Assembly (NCBI GenBank): GCA_964006375.1
Contig: OZ023267.1
Location: 31,229,094 to 31,293,093, forward strand
DNA: 64,000 nucleotides
DNA from: Tillus elongatus
Taxonomy: Eukaryota > Arthropoda > Insecta > Coleoptera > Cleridae
Direction of reading: 5' to 3'
Shown here: piece by piece, positions 1 to 16,366 of the stretch
Layout of the letters: each line of letters begins with the position of its first letter
How positions within the stretch are numbered: the first letter of the stretch is position 1
The notes under the pieces: generated by a model
Told to the model about the DNA's origin: nothing
Seen by the model: only the letters and a program-made list of their open reading frames with translations
Database searches by the model: none
Made by a program: the position numbers and the translations under genes

Positions 1-389
1 GGAAGCTGTGTTTTAAATAAGGTGCAGGTTTCCTGTAACTCATACATATGCTAAATGCCCAACTAGACAAATTTACTTTAATTCGACTTGATAATTTTAG
101 ATAAAACAGCCTAGACTTTTCCACTTAGCATTTTTGAAATTGGTTAACACTCCTATATCTATCTATTACCATTTCTTAGACATATTGATTTTTATTTGAA
201 TAAAATACTAAATTCCTGCAAAAGGATTCGCAAATAAGTTCATTCTAAGCAGACGTGATGATGCTATAAGCACCGCGTCCCAATCTAGGTCCCTTTTTGC
301 GGGAAATGCTGACCTCATCCCATCTTGTGATTAAATATGGGTACGATTTAAAAGGAGGATACGCAGGATGTCTGCTATGCACCTTAGTA
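1..389. other. No gene seen; AT-rich flank
   Basis: No open frame of note and no recognisable repeat terminus. It ends at the TA dinucleotide (388-389) that precedes the inverted-repeat element starting at 390. Confidence 0.5.
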
Positions 390-600
390 CAGGCAATAGA
401 GAAGCCCGTTACTCTTGTCCATATTGCATTAAACTACAGGAGTTATTTTTTTTTTGGTAGATAGGTTCAGAATTACGTACCGAGTGTAAAAACAGAAAAT
501 CCTTACAAATTAGGATGGCGGAAGTGCCGCCATTTTGAGAAAAAGCGTTTCGGCATATATCTCCGTAACCGTGCACTTTACGCCAAAAACGGTAATGACC

Positions 601-1687
601 TTTATTTATTTTTTATTTTTTTAATTTCAACAACACACCACGAGGGCTTACAGCCTAAATACTATCGTACCGTGGGTGTTGACAAGGAGGAAAGAGGCAG
701 CTTGTTAATTCTGGACTTGAAGGTTTGGAGGTTCGGAGGAGAAGGAAAAACATGTGCCGGCAAGGAATTCCACAACTTGGAAGTCCTCGGGACAAAAGAG
801 CGGGCATAACAAGATGTTCTAAGTCTAGTGACCTGGACAGTAAAAGGGTGCATTTGCTCTGTTCCCCTGGTAGATCTGTTGGGGGCAGCAGGTGGGGGAA
901 CTATGGAGGAAAGCTCCTCTGAGCAGTGCCCGTGCAGATATCTATAAAAGAGAGAGAGAGGTCACCAACGGCACGTCGGTGGGCAAGGGATGGCAGCCTT
1001 TGAGTGAGGGTAGGGTCACCGATGAGACGTATAGCTCTCTTTTGAATGGAGTCCAGGATAGCGAGTGTAGCAGCGGCAGCGGCATCCCAGATGTGGTAGC
1101 AGTATTCGAGGTTTGGCCTTATTTGTGAAGTATATAAGGTATAGAGATTAGCTGGTGAATAGTATTTGCGAGCCCGGAAGAGGAAACCTAATTTCTTAGC
1201 AGCCGCTTCTGCAATTGATGTGACATGTTGGTGCCAATTAAGATTTCGATCCACATAAATGCCAACAAGAGAAAATGACTCATTACTTTGAATAACTTGG
1301 TTGTTTATTGTGATGGGTCTAGGGCTGGTGTATCTCTTGTGAGAAAGAAAGCAAGACTTAGTTTTGGTGGGGTTGAATTGTACAAGATTTCTACTTCCCC
1401 AGTCTAATATTTTTTGGAGGTCCACGGAGACAGAACCCTCCACGAGTCTGCGATCCTCATCTAATTGGGCTAAAGAGACAGGCTTAGAATAATGTATATT
1501 TGAATGGAGGGTGCTATCATCTGCGTAGTTGTAAACTGGGTTGGATGTGCTAGAGAGGAGGTCATTGATGTGGAGAAGAAACAAAGTAGGGGCTAAAGCT
1601 GAACCTTGAGGAACTCCTGCATTAATTGGATACAGTTTAGACGAATGGCCATCCACAACAACAGATATGCTCCTGTTGGAGAGGAAA
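601..1687 (-). pseudogene. LINE-A copy 1 (LA1): C-terminal half of a non-LTR reverse transcriptase
   Basis: Minus-strand frame 901-1687 encodes the RT palm and thumb: AGVPQGSALAPTLF then the catalytic YADDSTLHS box, followed by a C-terminal domain (SIQKRAIRLIGDP, SLAHRRAVGDLSL). The reading frame breaks at a CT-dinucleotide run near 948-961. The tail resumes in another frame at 662-853 (RTSKLWNSLPAHVFPSPPN). The 5' truncation lies inside the RT and the junction falls inside the left arm of T1, so the LINE inserted into T1. The 3' end is near 615, in an AT-rich stretch. The organisation fits an APE-type element of the CR1/Jockey group; the exact clade is not certain. The first residues of the long frame (MRNAIIY) come from T1, not from the LINE. 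Confidence 0.85.
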
Positions 1688-1945
1688 TTGTAGATAATTG
1701 CATTTCTCATCTTTTTTTGTTAAATATGTTTTTTTATCACTCACCGTTTACTACTTTTACGACTATTAGCATTCATTTATTGACTTTTTTACCTATATCT
1801 TGGTTAATAATTGTTTAAGAAATAAAATGCTTATAGCCTAACTTTTTAACCGACAAATTTCCTAAAATTTTTCCTGCAATTTTTTTTTATCAAATCAATA
1901 TATAAGTTATAACGCGTCAAATGTTACACTTTTCAATCGACAAAT

Positions 1946-2414
1946 TTTTCTGGAAATACTTTAGTAAAATAAAGGACAATGACGGTTGAAGCTAAGACCT
2001 CAGGCTTTCTAAAACATTCTTCTTGAGACATTTTCTTTTCATAGCTTATATAAGTTTCAGGTTCTTTGCCTAAATGTTGCCAATTTTGACGTTTTAAATC
2101 GCGACTTTGACGTTTTGGGAAAACCCCAATTTATTTTTCTTTAAATGCTTATTACTTTTTTGTCTTTGAACCTACAAAACTAAATTTTGGTAGGTAATTT
2201 ATCTATAATAACATAAAACCGCGTACCGCACCGCGATTTTTTTTCGAAAGAAAACACAACATTTTCCAGGAAAACCTGAGCCGATGTTCCCGGCTAACGA
2301 ACTTGTCCAAGCCACTTGCAAGAGGACGCTATTCACCAAATTTAATCAAAATCGGCCCATTATTTTTTGAGTAATCGGTGTGATACACACACACACAGAC
2401 ACACACACACACAA

Positions 2415-2502
<88 letters not shown>

Positions 2503-2632
2503 ATATAGATTTGAAAACTGACCCCGGATATGTGTTCTAGGCGGCATAATTAACGCACATTTGAAAAAAAAATTCAAAATTCAAAAGTAGAGGTCTCCTC
2601 ATTTGTGAATTGTTTTGAAGAAAATGCACTAA
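1946..2632 (-). repeat. R unit, reversed, 3'-truncated, inside T1
   Basis: Reverse-complement match to the R family: the 5' landmark ATGAGGAGA, then ACACATATCCGGGGTCAG, then the microsatellite, then the block reading ATAACTCAAAAAATAATGGG in plus copies, and on to CAACCGTCATTGTCC, where it stops at about 1946. The 3' end with the conserved terminal motif is missing. Confidence 0.75.
2384..2499. repeat. Compound microsatellite (AC)n then (AT)n
   Basis: Pure and near-pure dinucleotide repeat at the same internal position where other R units carry (TA)n. Here the outer part has become AC. Confidence 0.95.
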
Positions 2633-3042
2633 TATTAATGTGAGAAAAAAAAGTTTTAAGTATGAGTTCTAGAAAGTTTGTAGATTGAAAAGTTGTTATA
2701 AGGATTTTATTTATTAAACAATTATTATCCAATATATGGGTAAAAAAGTCAATAAATGAATGCTAATAGTCGTATAAGTTGTAAACGGTGCGTGATACAA
2801 AAAAAAATTAACAAAAAAGATGATAAATGCATTTATCTACAATAAAGGACATTACTATTTTTGGCCTAAAGTGCACGGTTACGGAGATATAGGCCGAAAC
2901 GGTTTTTCTCAATATGGAGGCATTTCTGCCCTCCTAATCTGTAAGGATTTTGTGTTTTTTACATTCAGTACGTCATTCTGAACCTATGTATCCAAAAAAA
3001 AACTCCTGTAGTTTAATGCAGAAATAAATTTTCTATTGCCTG

Positions 3043-4167
3043 TACTACCTAGTCGGCAACAGTGAGCGAGAGAACGAACACTTTTGGGAACGAACACTTT
3101 TGAATGAACAGCTAGACAGGTGCGAACCAGGTGAATAATTATTAGGGGACATATCAACGGATTGAGGGGTGCAAGGTGAAATGAAACAGATAAAGCAGTG
3201 CGACGTATGGAGATGGGGATAGTTAATGAGAATGGAAACTGTTTGATTATTCTGTGTCGGCAAAAAGACATCTAAAAATATCTAACAAGAGGATGTGTAA
3301 AAGAAGCATGTTGTGCAGTAAAAAAATTATGTATCAAGAGGGATGCGCGAAGGAACAAAAAATTAGAAAAGCTATGGATGACAAAAAGAATGCGTAAAAA
3401 GGAACGGTAGATGCCACAGATGAGAAAGAAAAAAGGGAAGCGCGAGGCTCAGTATAGGGTATAAGAAGTGAGTGCAAACGAATAGATAGTGAAAACTGGA
3501 AATGGAACGAAACAGGAAAATAATTAAAATTTTCCCACAGTGTGACCACACAGTGTGACATAGCAATTACTATATGATAGTAGTTTACAGACAGTTTATG
3601 ATGTAAACAATAAAGCTTTATATATAATTTAAATTTATGCTTTTAAAAATACGTCGTCACAGCAAAAAAATATTAACGAGAGAAGCTCTATTTATTTGCG
3701 CTTTTATCAGTGAATTAGTTGAATCAGTACAGTTAGCAAAAACAAAGGTGCGTGTATAGCCTTGGAAAAGACCTTACTAGATACGAAAACTCAACTTTCT
3801 AAGTTTATAGAAAATTGAGTTATTTAAATTTTGAATTTTCTTTCCAAAAAAATTTTTTTTTCTCAAAAAATTACAAACTATTTTAATGAAATTGGGTGGA
3901 TATGTTGCTGTGAGAAAGACCTTGCTACGTACCAAAAATCAACTATTTAGGTTTATATAAAATTGAATTATTCAAATTTGAAAAATTTAATAAAAATTCA
4001 CTACCATAACGCACTTGCTGCGTCCCGAACTTTTTAAAGCTCTGGGAATATATACAATTACTTAGTTCTGACTCTAATACAACCGGCACAAAATAAGTTT
4101 CTACTTCTGTGCTAAGTTTGCCAGTTGAGCTTTTAGACTTAACCTCACCCGCGGCATAATATGCTTT
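3043..4167. other. Intergenic; one 3' R-end remnant at about 3990-4030
   Basis: AT-rich, with short frames only on the minus strand at 2984-3566 that have no recognisable domain. A copy of the R terminal motif (ATTCACTACCATAACGC, then TTGCTGCGTC) lies at about 3993-4027, preceded by degenerate R-like sequence from about 3770. Confidence 0.5.
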
Positions 4168-4948
4168 TTAGCGAATTTTCTTAGAAAAAATTCACTAATG
4201 GGGAGATCCCGAATTAAGAAGAATGTTTCGCAAAACCTGAAGTCTTAGCTTCAACCGTCATTATCCTTCATTTTACCAAAATTTGTCTAGAAAATTCATT
4301 TCAGATAGACCCTTTCTCTGATGCTTTGGCAGTAGTCTTAGCTATAGAGTTGATCGTTTAATGGTACACAATTTTTGTAGAATTTTCGTAAAAAAATCAT
4401 TAAAGCTCAATATGTCTGTTATTATAGAAGACACGAAAAAAAATTGTATACATTAATTATAGAGTGTCTTGAGCTACATCTTACAAAAATATTTCTACAA
4501 TCACAGGCTGGCCCATTTGTGGTTGGTGATAAAATTTTCTTTTTTTTTTTTTAATCTCACTCCTTATGTTATTACATTTTTGCATTTTACATCGAAATAT
4601 AATGCATGTTTGTAAGGAAAGAAATTCGGGACGCAGCAAGTGCGTTATGGTAGGTAGCGAATTTTCATTTAATGTTTCAAAATTGAATAGCTCAATTTGC
4701 AATTAACCTATAAGGTTGAACAAGAAACCAGTTTTTCTGGAACACTTTGAGTTTACTTTCGAAAATTTTTGTACAGTTTCAAACAATAAAGTTATTTTGA
4801 CGAAACGTGGCACATTGTTTCTACTATATATGTTATATTGGTAACTAAATTTGATGTCCCATTTCTAAAAAAAAAAAAACACACATATTTGCTATTAAAA
4901 ATACTTTTATGAAAATTCACTACCATAACGCACTAGCTGCGCCCAGAC
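4168..4948 (+). repeat. R unit U1 with internal deletion
   Basis: Starts with the R hairpin (TAGCGAATTTTC facing GAAAAAATTCACT), jumps directly to the mid-unit block (CAACCGTCATTATCC), contains the inverted subterminal motif at about 4623-4668 (GACGCAGCAAGTGCGTTATGG) and ends with its mirror image at 4912-4948. It lacks the (TA)n and the ATATCCGGGG block. Confidence 0.75.
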
Positions 4949-5556
4949 TTTTGGTTCTTTCAAATGTAATTAACATTTTAAAAGTAAAACAATAAATAGG
5001 CTTCCATTTAGTTTATTTTGAAGCAGTGCATGCAACTACGACAAATAAACTAACCTATCTGACGGGATTAAATATTTGTTTATGGTTATTTTTAAGAACT
5101 TTTAGAAATAAGACATTTTGAAATTCATTACTTAGTGATTAATTCATTCCCAACTTGAGCAATCTGCATCTATATCACTGCTTGTGTCTAGATAGTTTAT
5201 AAAAAATATTTTTGTTTTACTTTTGTTTATTACTGAAATAAATTTCCCAATCAAGTTTTCTCAAACTTACAAGCTCCATAAATATGGAGATATCGAGATA
5301 CCGTATTAATAACTATCGATTCTAAGCACCAGAATTGTCCGCTGAAGGTCTGAAAATTATAAGCTTTTGTTCAAAATTAACCCAGAAAAAGTAAGTATCC
5401 ACTTTAATTAACCTTTTATTTTCTCAGTCGTAACACCATTGTCTTCAACTAGTTAAGTTGAAACATCAGAAAAATCCGCTACAAAATCTTTGCTTAAAAG
5501 TGTACAATTTTGACATAAATTCCAAATTTCATTATTTATTTTCATTCATTAGCATT
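4949..5556. other. Intergenic, nothing recognised
   Basis: AT-rich spacer between R units, with no open frame over 60 codons and no repeat terminus that I can place. Confidence 0.5.
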
Positions 5557-6556
5557 TTAGTGAATTATCTTTAAAAAAAAATTACTAATGAGGAGATCCC
5601 GAGTATTGAATTTAAAAATTTTTTCTTAAAATGAGCGCTAATTAGGCCCTTTTAGATTAGATAAGTTTGTTAACCAGGAAAATCGGCCCAGGTTTTACCG
5701 GAAAATTTTGTGTTTTCTTTCGAAAAAAAAATTATATCTCCCGAATTAATAAAGTAAGGGCAACCAAATTTGGTACGTGGTTTTATATAATTATATGTAA
5801 GTTACCTATCATTTAGCTCTGTAGGTCAAAACACATTAAAAGTTATAGGCATTTAAATAAAAATTAACTGGGGTTTTCATAAAAACGTCAAAGTTGCGAT
5901 GTAAAACGTCAAAATTGGCACCATTTAGGCAAAGAACTTGAATCTAATACGGGCTATTGAAAGTAAATGTCTCAAGAAGAATGTTTTACAAACCCTGAAG
6001 TCTTTGTTTCAACTGTCACTGTCCTACATTTCACTAAAATATTTCTAGAAAATTCATTTTAAATAGACCCTTTCTCTGATGCTTGGCAGTAGCCTTAGCT
6101 TTAGAGTTTATCGTTTAATGGTATATAATTTTAGTCATATTTTCATAAAAAAATCAATACAGCTTATCCGTTATTATACAAGATATGAAAAAAACTTGTA
6201 TATATTAATTATAGGGTGTCTTGAGCTACATCTTAAAAAATATTTTTACAATCACAGGTTGGTCCATAAGTCGTTGGTGATACAATTTTTTTTTTAAATC
6301 AAACACGTCTTATGTTATTGAATTTTTGCATTTTCCATCGAAATATAATACATGTTTGTAAGAAAAGAAATTCTGGACGCACCAAGTACGTTATAGTAGC
6401 AAATTTTGATCAAATGCTTCATATTTGAATAGCTCAATTTGCTATTAACCTATAAGCTTGACCAAGAATTGAGTTTTTTCGGGAACATTTTAAGTTTACT
6501 TTCGGAAATTTTTGTACAAACAATAAAGTTATTTTGATCAAACATGGCACATTGTT
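5557..6556 (+). repeat. R unit U2, fused head-to-tail with U3
   Basis: Begins TTTTAGTGAATT with the hairpin, lacks the microsatellite block, and then runs colinearly with U3 (ATATCTCCCGAATTAAT, AAAACGTCAAAGTTGCG, CACTGTCCTACATTTCAC). It contains the inverted subterminal motif at about 6366-6405. It stops about 150 bp short of its expected 3' end, at ACATGGCACATTGTTTT, where the U3 hairpin starts at once. Confidence 0.75.
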
Positions 6557-8217
<1,661 letters not shown>

Positions 8218-8340
8218 ATTTTTTACTAAATAGGTTATACTGATAACCAAATTTGATGCCTGCTTTCTTCTACACGCACATATTTGCTATTAAAAACATT
8301 TTTATGAAAATTCACTACCATAACGCACTTGCTGCGTACA
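8218..8340 (+). repeat. Extra copy of the last ~120 bp of R, in tandem behind U3
   Basis: Repeats the final segment of U3: GGTTATACTGATAACC, AAATTTGATGCCTGC, then the terminal motif ending at 8340. A shorter internal duplication of GTTATACTGGTAA...GATGCCTGC already exists in U3 at about 8050-8130. Confidence 0.7.
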
Positions 8341-8457
8341 GGTTTTTTATTTATATCACCTTCTCCTAATAAATGTATAACTAGTGGCATACGATATTTT
8401 AATACATGTATCGATATTTCAAATTTCCCGGCTTTTTGACTCCCAGAACTAAAAGGG

Positions 8458-9240
8458 TTTTAGTGAATTTTCTCTTTTTTAGTAAAAAAAAAAATCACTA
8501 ATGAGGAGATCGCGACTTTTGAATTTTGAAAAAATTTCTTTAAATGAGCACTAATTAGGCCCTCGAGAACACATATCCGGGGTCAGTTTCAATTTTTATA
8601 TGTTTATATGTTTCACACCGATAACTCGGCCGATTTTGATCAAATTTGGTGAGTACCTTTCTTTTCCCAGTAGCTTGGATAAGTTCGTTAGGCAGGAAAA
8701 TCTGCTCAGTTAAAATACATTAAACAATGATTTGTTTTAATTAGACAGACAGTATCAGTTCTGAGCTGACCTTAAAATGTATGGAATTTCGACCACGAAA
8801 TTATATTGCATGTTTTGTAAAAAAAGAAATTCTGGACACAGCAAGTGCGTTATGGTAACGAATTTTTATTGAACGCCTCAAATTTGAATAACTCACTATG
8901 TGAAAACTGGAACCTGTGATGAGCACTAATAAGTACACTTGGAGAACACCCAAATCACCACAACACATATTTCAGAGACCTTACGATCGTTTCGTTGACC
9001 AAGTCAACATCTTCAGAGGAAGAAAAATTCTCAGAATTTATCTTATTAAGTTTATTTTCGACAAATTTGTGTCCATTTTCAAAAAGTAAAGTTATTTTCA
9101 TGAAATGTGGTAGATTGTTTTTACTATATATGTTATACTGGTAACCAAATTTGATGTCTGCTTTCATAAAAAAACACATATTTCCTATTTAAAACATTTT
9201 AATGAAAATTCACTATCATAACGCACTTGCTGCGTCCAGA
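8458..9240 (+). repeat. R unit U4 with deletion and a Penelope-tail insertion
   Basis: Has the hairpin, the ATGAGGAGATC block, the CATATCCGGGG block without (TA)n, then a deletion to the 3' module bounded by the inverted subterminal motifs (about 8828 and 9203-9240). The 3' module is interrupted at about 8905-9046 by unrelated sequence that also occurs near 59180 and 61000. Confidence 0.7.
8905..9046 (-). ncRNA. Penelope-tail copy 1 with hammerhead-like fold
   Basis: Read on the minus strand: CCT, CTGAAGA, T, GTTGAC loop GTCAAC, GAAACGATCGTA, AGG. This resembles a type-I hammerhead core (CUGANGA and GAAA joined by a 6-bp stem II, a 2-3 bp stem III closed as ACG/CGT, an H17 adenine, and stem I starting CCU/AGG). 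One extra U lies between CUGAAGA and stem II, so activity is not assured. The same sequence recurs at about 59180-59275 and 60995-61135. It is embedded in R unit U4. Confidence 0.5.
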
Positions 9241-10200
9241 CTTTTTTCTTTGAGGTATTTAAGGTAGAGAACTAAACTTTAAGGGGCTGGGTGTTTCATC
9301 CTTCAGTGGCTGCAGATTTAAAATATTACTTCAATTACAGTTACTTCCATTACTCACTCTAATATTACATTCTCCACCGTCAATATAATTTATACTTGTC
9401 TTAACTTACACAGAACCCTGATGAGGACAATCTAATTTTGTTGATCTATTATATAACAAGCTTATCAATTATCGTCTGCATAATGTAACATCTTCCTTCT
9501 GCTTTCTATGCAAATATATGCTAAATTAACAGGCACAAATCCTGTGCTAATTAGATGCAATACTCAGACTGATTATATTGTTTTCATTCTGTTGTCAACA
9601 AACCAAACTGTTGTTATGATTAGCCCTTGCAATGCGAATTTAATTCGGCCATTAATTCCCTTTAGGACGTTTTATCAGGATAACATCAAGATTAGATGAT
9701 GATCTCTTATATAAGTATAATCGATCATCCTCCACCTTGCAGTCAACTCCATCAAGAACATCACCCTTCCGCCTATATGGCTTTTATATTTTTATTCCAT
9801 CTCCTGATATAATCGACTTTTATAGCTTAGTCATCTATATTTATTGAAAAATTAAGTATTTATTTACCTCTCCGCCATATGAGTTTCAACACTCTAGTAA
9901 ATAATGTTTTGCACCTTGTTTTATTTACATCGTGTTGAAGATTTTATAGATTCTGAGTAAAACGCAGTCTTTTACGATTTTACGTGGTCTAGGTCGTGCA
10001 CAGTTAAAACACAGACTAGACTTTAAAATACATTTTCGCCGTATTAACAAGTAACCAGGTATTAGATGAAGGTATAAAATATCAGGCTTAATATTGGACA
10101 TTTTTAAAAATCTTCAAGGAAATTTAATAAGGATAAGATGAGATATATTTTTAAAATATTTACGATTACACGCGTTCTTAAAAGAAGACAAACCAATTGT
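9241..10200. other. Intergenic, no feature recognised
   Basis: About 1 kb of AT-rich sequence with no repeat match to the rest of the window and only a 63-codon frame without domains (9508-9699). Confidence 0.5.
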
Positions 10201-10204
10201 TTCG

Positions 10205-10775
10205 ACGTAAAGCCCTAGAAATCCTCCAGAACCTCACGGGGTCGAAACAGCAAAACTACTCAACAATGATACAGGCACTAGATTTGAGATATTGTAACAA
10301 GTACATGAGCCAGGTCTACCAGACACAACTAAAATAAGAGTCCATAAGCCAAACGAGAGTCTGCAGGAATTTAGTCCCGAAGTGGAGAAACTTGTGCGAC
10401 TGGCGTATCCCCAAGCCCGAAAAGAATCAGTGAACCAGATCGCCGTCCAGATCTTCATCGATGGCGTACTTGACAACGAAATGCAACAAGTTTTGCGGCT
10501 CGGAAGGCTCACAACACTTACAGACCGCGTCATTTATGGCTTGCAGTTTGAAGCAGCGACGAATGCATCTCAACCTCACCGTAGCAGGCTGCGTGAAGTG
10601 AATGCGATAGAGGGTCATGCAGACACGACGGAAGAACTAAGGCAAGAAATCAAGTTGATGAAAGAAGCCATAGCAAGCTTATTGCAACGGTTGGAGTACG
10701 TAAGACAAAAGCAGATTGGTCACACATAGAATGCTACAAGTGTGGTGGGAAAGGGCACATAAGTAGACAGTGCTG
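10205..10775 (+). pseudogene. G1 gag: Ty3/Gypsy Gag C-terminal part with zinc knuckle
   Basis: Retrotransposon Gag, the structural protein that packages element RNA. The frame 10382-10729 (LVRLAYPQA..., FIDGVLDNEMQQVLRLGR) is typical of arthropod Gypsy gag. Upstream, another frame (about 10205-10345; ALEILQNLTG, STMIQALDLRY) continues the same domain, so a frameshift lies near 10345. It is followed by a CCHC zinc knuckle CYKCGGKGHISRQC at about 10736-10775, directly followed by a stop. No LTR or primer-binding site was seen upstream. Old, degraded copy. Confidence 0.75.
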
Positions 10776-10899
10776 ACAAATCAAACAGGCAGCTCACATA
10801 AGACAAGAATATACCAACAGGGAGCGCCGTCAGGGAAAACAACCTGACGCCAGTGTAAGGGGGCGACAGCTGGCGTGCAAGACACAAGGCCCCCAAAGT

Positions 10900-11850
10900 C
10901 AAGGTCTACACTATCAGACGCTACCGCGAGAGCCTCGTTATACCTGGCAGCATAGACGGAAGACAATGCAGTTTCACCATGGATACTGGTGCCACTGGAT
11001 CCGTTGTACGCCCAGACATGTCGCCAAATATGTCGGCATTCACGACCAACAAACAGTCTGTGTTGGAAGCAGCGAAAGGAGGTAGGATACCCGTTTACAT
11101 TAACCTGGACAGTACTGAACTGCAGGTAAAGGCTGTCGTCCCAGAAATCGTCGACGAATTTATTCTGGGCGTGTATATAATGGAAGAGTTCGATGTCTTT
11201 TTAGTAGACTTCCAGTATAAGATCTTGAGAATCGACAACCAAGAGTGGTATTTATCTCCACCTACAGGCGAAGCTAGTCCGATGGTGAGACTTATTGTGG
11301 ACGAAGGTACACGAATTCCTGGTAACAGTGAGAAGATTGCCAGAGCAAGGCTAAAGGGGAAACTTGATGGTATGTCTGCTCTCATAGCGGATCCCCGAAA
11401 AGATAGACATGATGGTGCCCTCGTCGCACGATGCTTAGTAGACCCGAAGAAGACAATACCCATAAGAGTGACTAACGTACAAACTAACAGGGTCACATTG
11501 AAGAAAAGTGAGGTTATCGCCACTTGTGAAGCCATTGACCGAGTTGCGTTGTCCGAAAACGTGACAACCACTGCATTAGACAGAAGACTGCCAGTAAAAA
11601 TAGTAGAGTGGTTCAATAATCCATGGGGCCAATTGAACAACATGGAAATCGGAATGGCCCTGAAGTTCATATTGGAGGAGGCCGATATTTTTGCTCAAGA
11701 TAAAACCACAAGTCGTACGAGTCTAGTGCAACACAGAATTAATACTGGCGAGGCAAGGCCAATTAAACAGCCGCCGAGGAGCCTGCGTTCGCTAAGCAAA
11801 CAGAAATCAAGGCGATGGTTGACGAAATGCTGGAAGACACGGTGATCGAG
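10900..11850 (+). pseudogene. G1 pol, protease and connection to RT
   Basis: Aspartic protease with the active-site triad FTMDTGATGS at about 10975, after KVYTIRRYRESL-type sequence in the same frame; the ATG at 10979 is internal to the protease, not the true start. The frame stays open to 11845 through the protease fold (FILGVYIMEEFDVFLVDF) and the linker to RT, then breaks near 11790-11815, where RT resumes in another frame. In life it processes Gag-Pol. Confidence 0.8.
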
Positions 11851-13010
11851 GAGTCCAATAGTCCTTGGTCATCCGCAGTAGTTTTAGTCACCAAGAAAGA
11901 CGGCACTATGAGATTTTGCGTGAACTATAGGAAGCTGAATGATGTCACCAAGAAAGAGTTACTCCTTGCCCCGGATCGACGACACTTTGAACACTTTGGC
12001 CGGATCAAAGTGGTTCTTTACATTATACCTAAAAAGTGGCTACTGGCAAGAAGAACTCCAAGACGGTAAGGAGGAAACCGCTTTTTCAACTGGGAATGGA
12101 TTGTGCCAACTCAAGGTTATGCCATTCGGCCTGTGTAATGCTCCTGCCACCTTCAAGCGACCAATGGATTTAGTCCTAAGAGGACTAACATGGGAAATGT
12201 ACCTGGTGTATCTCAACGATGTCATGGTGATTGGAAAGACCTTCTATGAACACTTGTCGAATGTGAAGCCAGACTTCTCCAGGCTAAGAGGTGCCAATCT
12301 GCAAGTCAATCCCAAAAAATGCGTCCTCTTCCAGAAAAAAGTGACTTTCCTCAGACATGTCGTTTCTGAGAAGGGAATAAAAATCGATCCAGAGAAAATA
12401 ATTGCAGTAAGAGATTTGCCTGTGCCTAAGAACAAACATGTGGCCAGAAATTTTCTGGGACTTTGCAGCCACTACCAGCGCTTTGTGAAGTATTTCAGCA
12501 GCATTGCATAGCCTGACTGAAAATAAGTCCGAGTTCACCTGGTAACCAGATTGCCAAGAGTCTTTTAGAGAACTCAAACATCGTCTCCTCACTGCTTCCA
12601 TACTGGCTAATTCTCAGGACGAAGGGCAATATGAACACTGGACACTGATGCTTCTCAGTACAGCATTGGTGCAGTACTCTCACAGTTCTAAGACGGAGAA
12701 GAACTTGTGATAGGCTACTTCAGCAAAACGTTCGGAAAAGCAGAAACGAACTACTATGTAACCCGGACAGAACGGCTGGCAACTATAAGATCCATCGAAC
12801 ATTTTCACAGCTTCCTGTATAGAAGAAAATTCCGCGTAAGGTCGGATCATTCGGCTCTGCAATGGCTTCTGAACTTTATAAATCCCGAAGGACAGATAGC
12901 ACGATGGATGGAGAAACTTCCGAGCTCCGACTTCCGGATTGAACATCGAAGAGGAAGAAGTCACGCCAATGCAGACAGCCTGTCAAGAAGACCATGTTCA
13001 GTGAATGAAT
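11800..13010 (+). pseudogene. G1 pol, reverse transcriptase and RNase H, frameshifted
   Basis: RT fragments in three frames: VIEESNSPWSSAVVLVTKKDG and FCVNYRKLN (11815-11960), then SLPRIDDTLNTLAG to MPFGLCNAPATF (about 11950-12160) and the catalytic box, which reads YLNDVMV instead of the usual Y-x-DD, so the first catalytic aspartate of the pair is lost. RT thumb and the start of RNase H are split by a stop near 12510. RNase H continues at 12707 with VIGYFSKTFGKAE, RSDHSALQWLL and HANADSLSRR. Non-functional. Confidence 0.85.
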
Positions 13011-13656
13011 GCAAATTTTGCGAGCGACAAGAGAACAAAGAGATCGACAAAATAACTCATCAGATCAAACAACTCATCGTGACGAAACACGAGAATGATA
13101 CCGATCTAGACGTAAATCTTGAATGCATCAGAGATGCACAGAAGGTAGATTCAGACCTGACAAATATTATAGAATGGTCAGAAAAGGGAAAAAGACCCGA
13201 GTGGCACGATGTGTCCCGGTTTAGGGCAGAGGGTAAAGGCTACTGGCTACAATGGGACTCCTTGTGTTTAAAGAACTACTTGATGGGAAACTGCCGATGG
13301 TAGAGACTGTATATACTAGACCGCTGTGCCAAGTGAATGCATAGACAGTGTTCTTCATGAGTTACACAATAGTAGGAATGGAGGCCACTTTGGGGTGAAC
13401 AGGACTCTCGCCAGAGTCAGATACCGCTTTTATTGGATAAACTGCCGAGGAAGCGTGGAAGAATGGTGCAAGAGGTGTGACCAATGTGCTTCAAAGAAAG
13501 GACCAAATACCCGATCCAGAGGGAAAATGCTGCATTACATCTCAGGTGCACCGCGGGAGAGAGTTGCTGTAGAGATCGCAGGATCGGTTCCAATCACTGA
13601 GTCTGGGAATAGATACATAATGATGGCGGTGGACTACTTCTCGAAATGGCCTGAAG
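13010..13656 (+). pseudogene. G1 pol, linker and N-terminal integrase, truncated by (TA)n
   Basis: After RNase H, a linker runs to 13303, where the frame shifts. Integrase then starts with its HHCC zinc domain ([13 protein letters not shown] ... [11 protein letters not shown]) and reaches the first catalytic aspartate region ([13 protein letters not shown]) before being cut at 13656/13657 by a (TA)n tract. The second Asp and the Glu of the D,D-35-E triad, env (if any) and the 3' LTR are absent. What follows the (TA)n is the right half of an R unit, so the loss probably came from recombination or replacement at the microsatellite. Confidence 0.85.

Positions 13657-16366
<2,710 letters not shown>

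Larger units (their letters stand above)
390..3042. mobile_element. T1: long-TIR DNA element, non-autonomous, carrying two nested insertions
   Basis: The sequence from 390 (CAGGCAATAGA) inward is the reverse complement of the sequence ending at 3042, and both ends are flanked by TA, as expected for Tc1/mariner-type insertion. The arm match runs through 390-600, is interrupted by a LINE-A copy (about 601-1687), resumes at about 1688-1860, and pairs with about 2650-3042. Shared landmarks are CTACAGGAGTT, ATCTCCGTAACCGTGCACTT and TAGCATTCATTTATTGAC. The interior holds a reversed R unit and no transposase, so the copy cannot move itself. Foldback-like structure with arms of roughly 380 bp before insertion. 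Inference: a non-autonomous relative of the long-TIR DDE elements D3 and D4. Confidence 0.75.

Noticed and set aside
11095..11670. 191-codon minus-strand frame
   Set aside because: Antisense shadow of the G1 protease and linker region; no domain.
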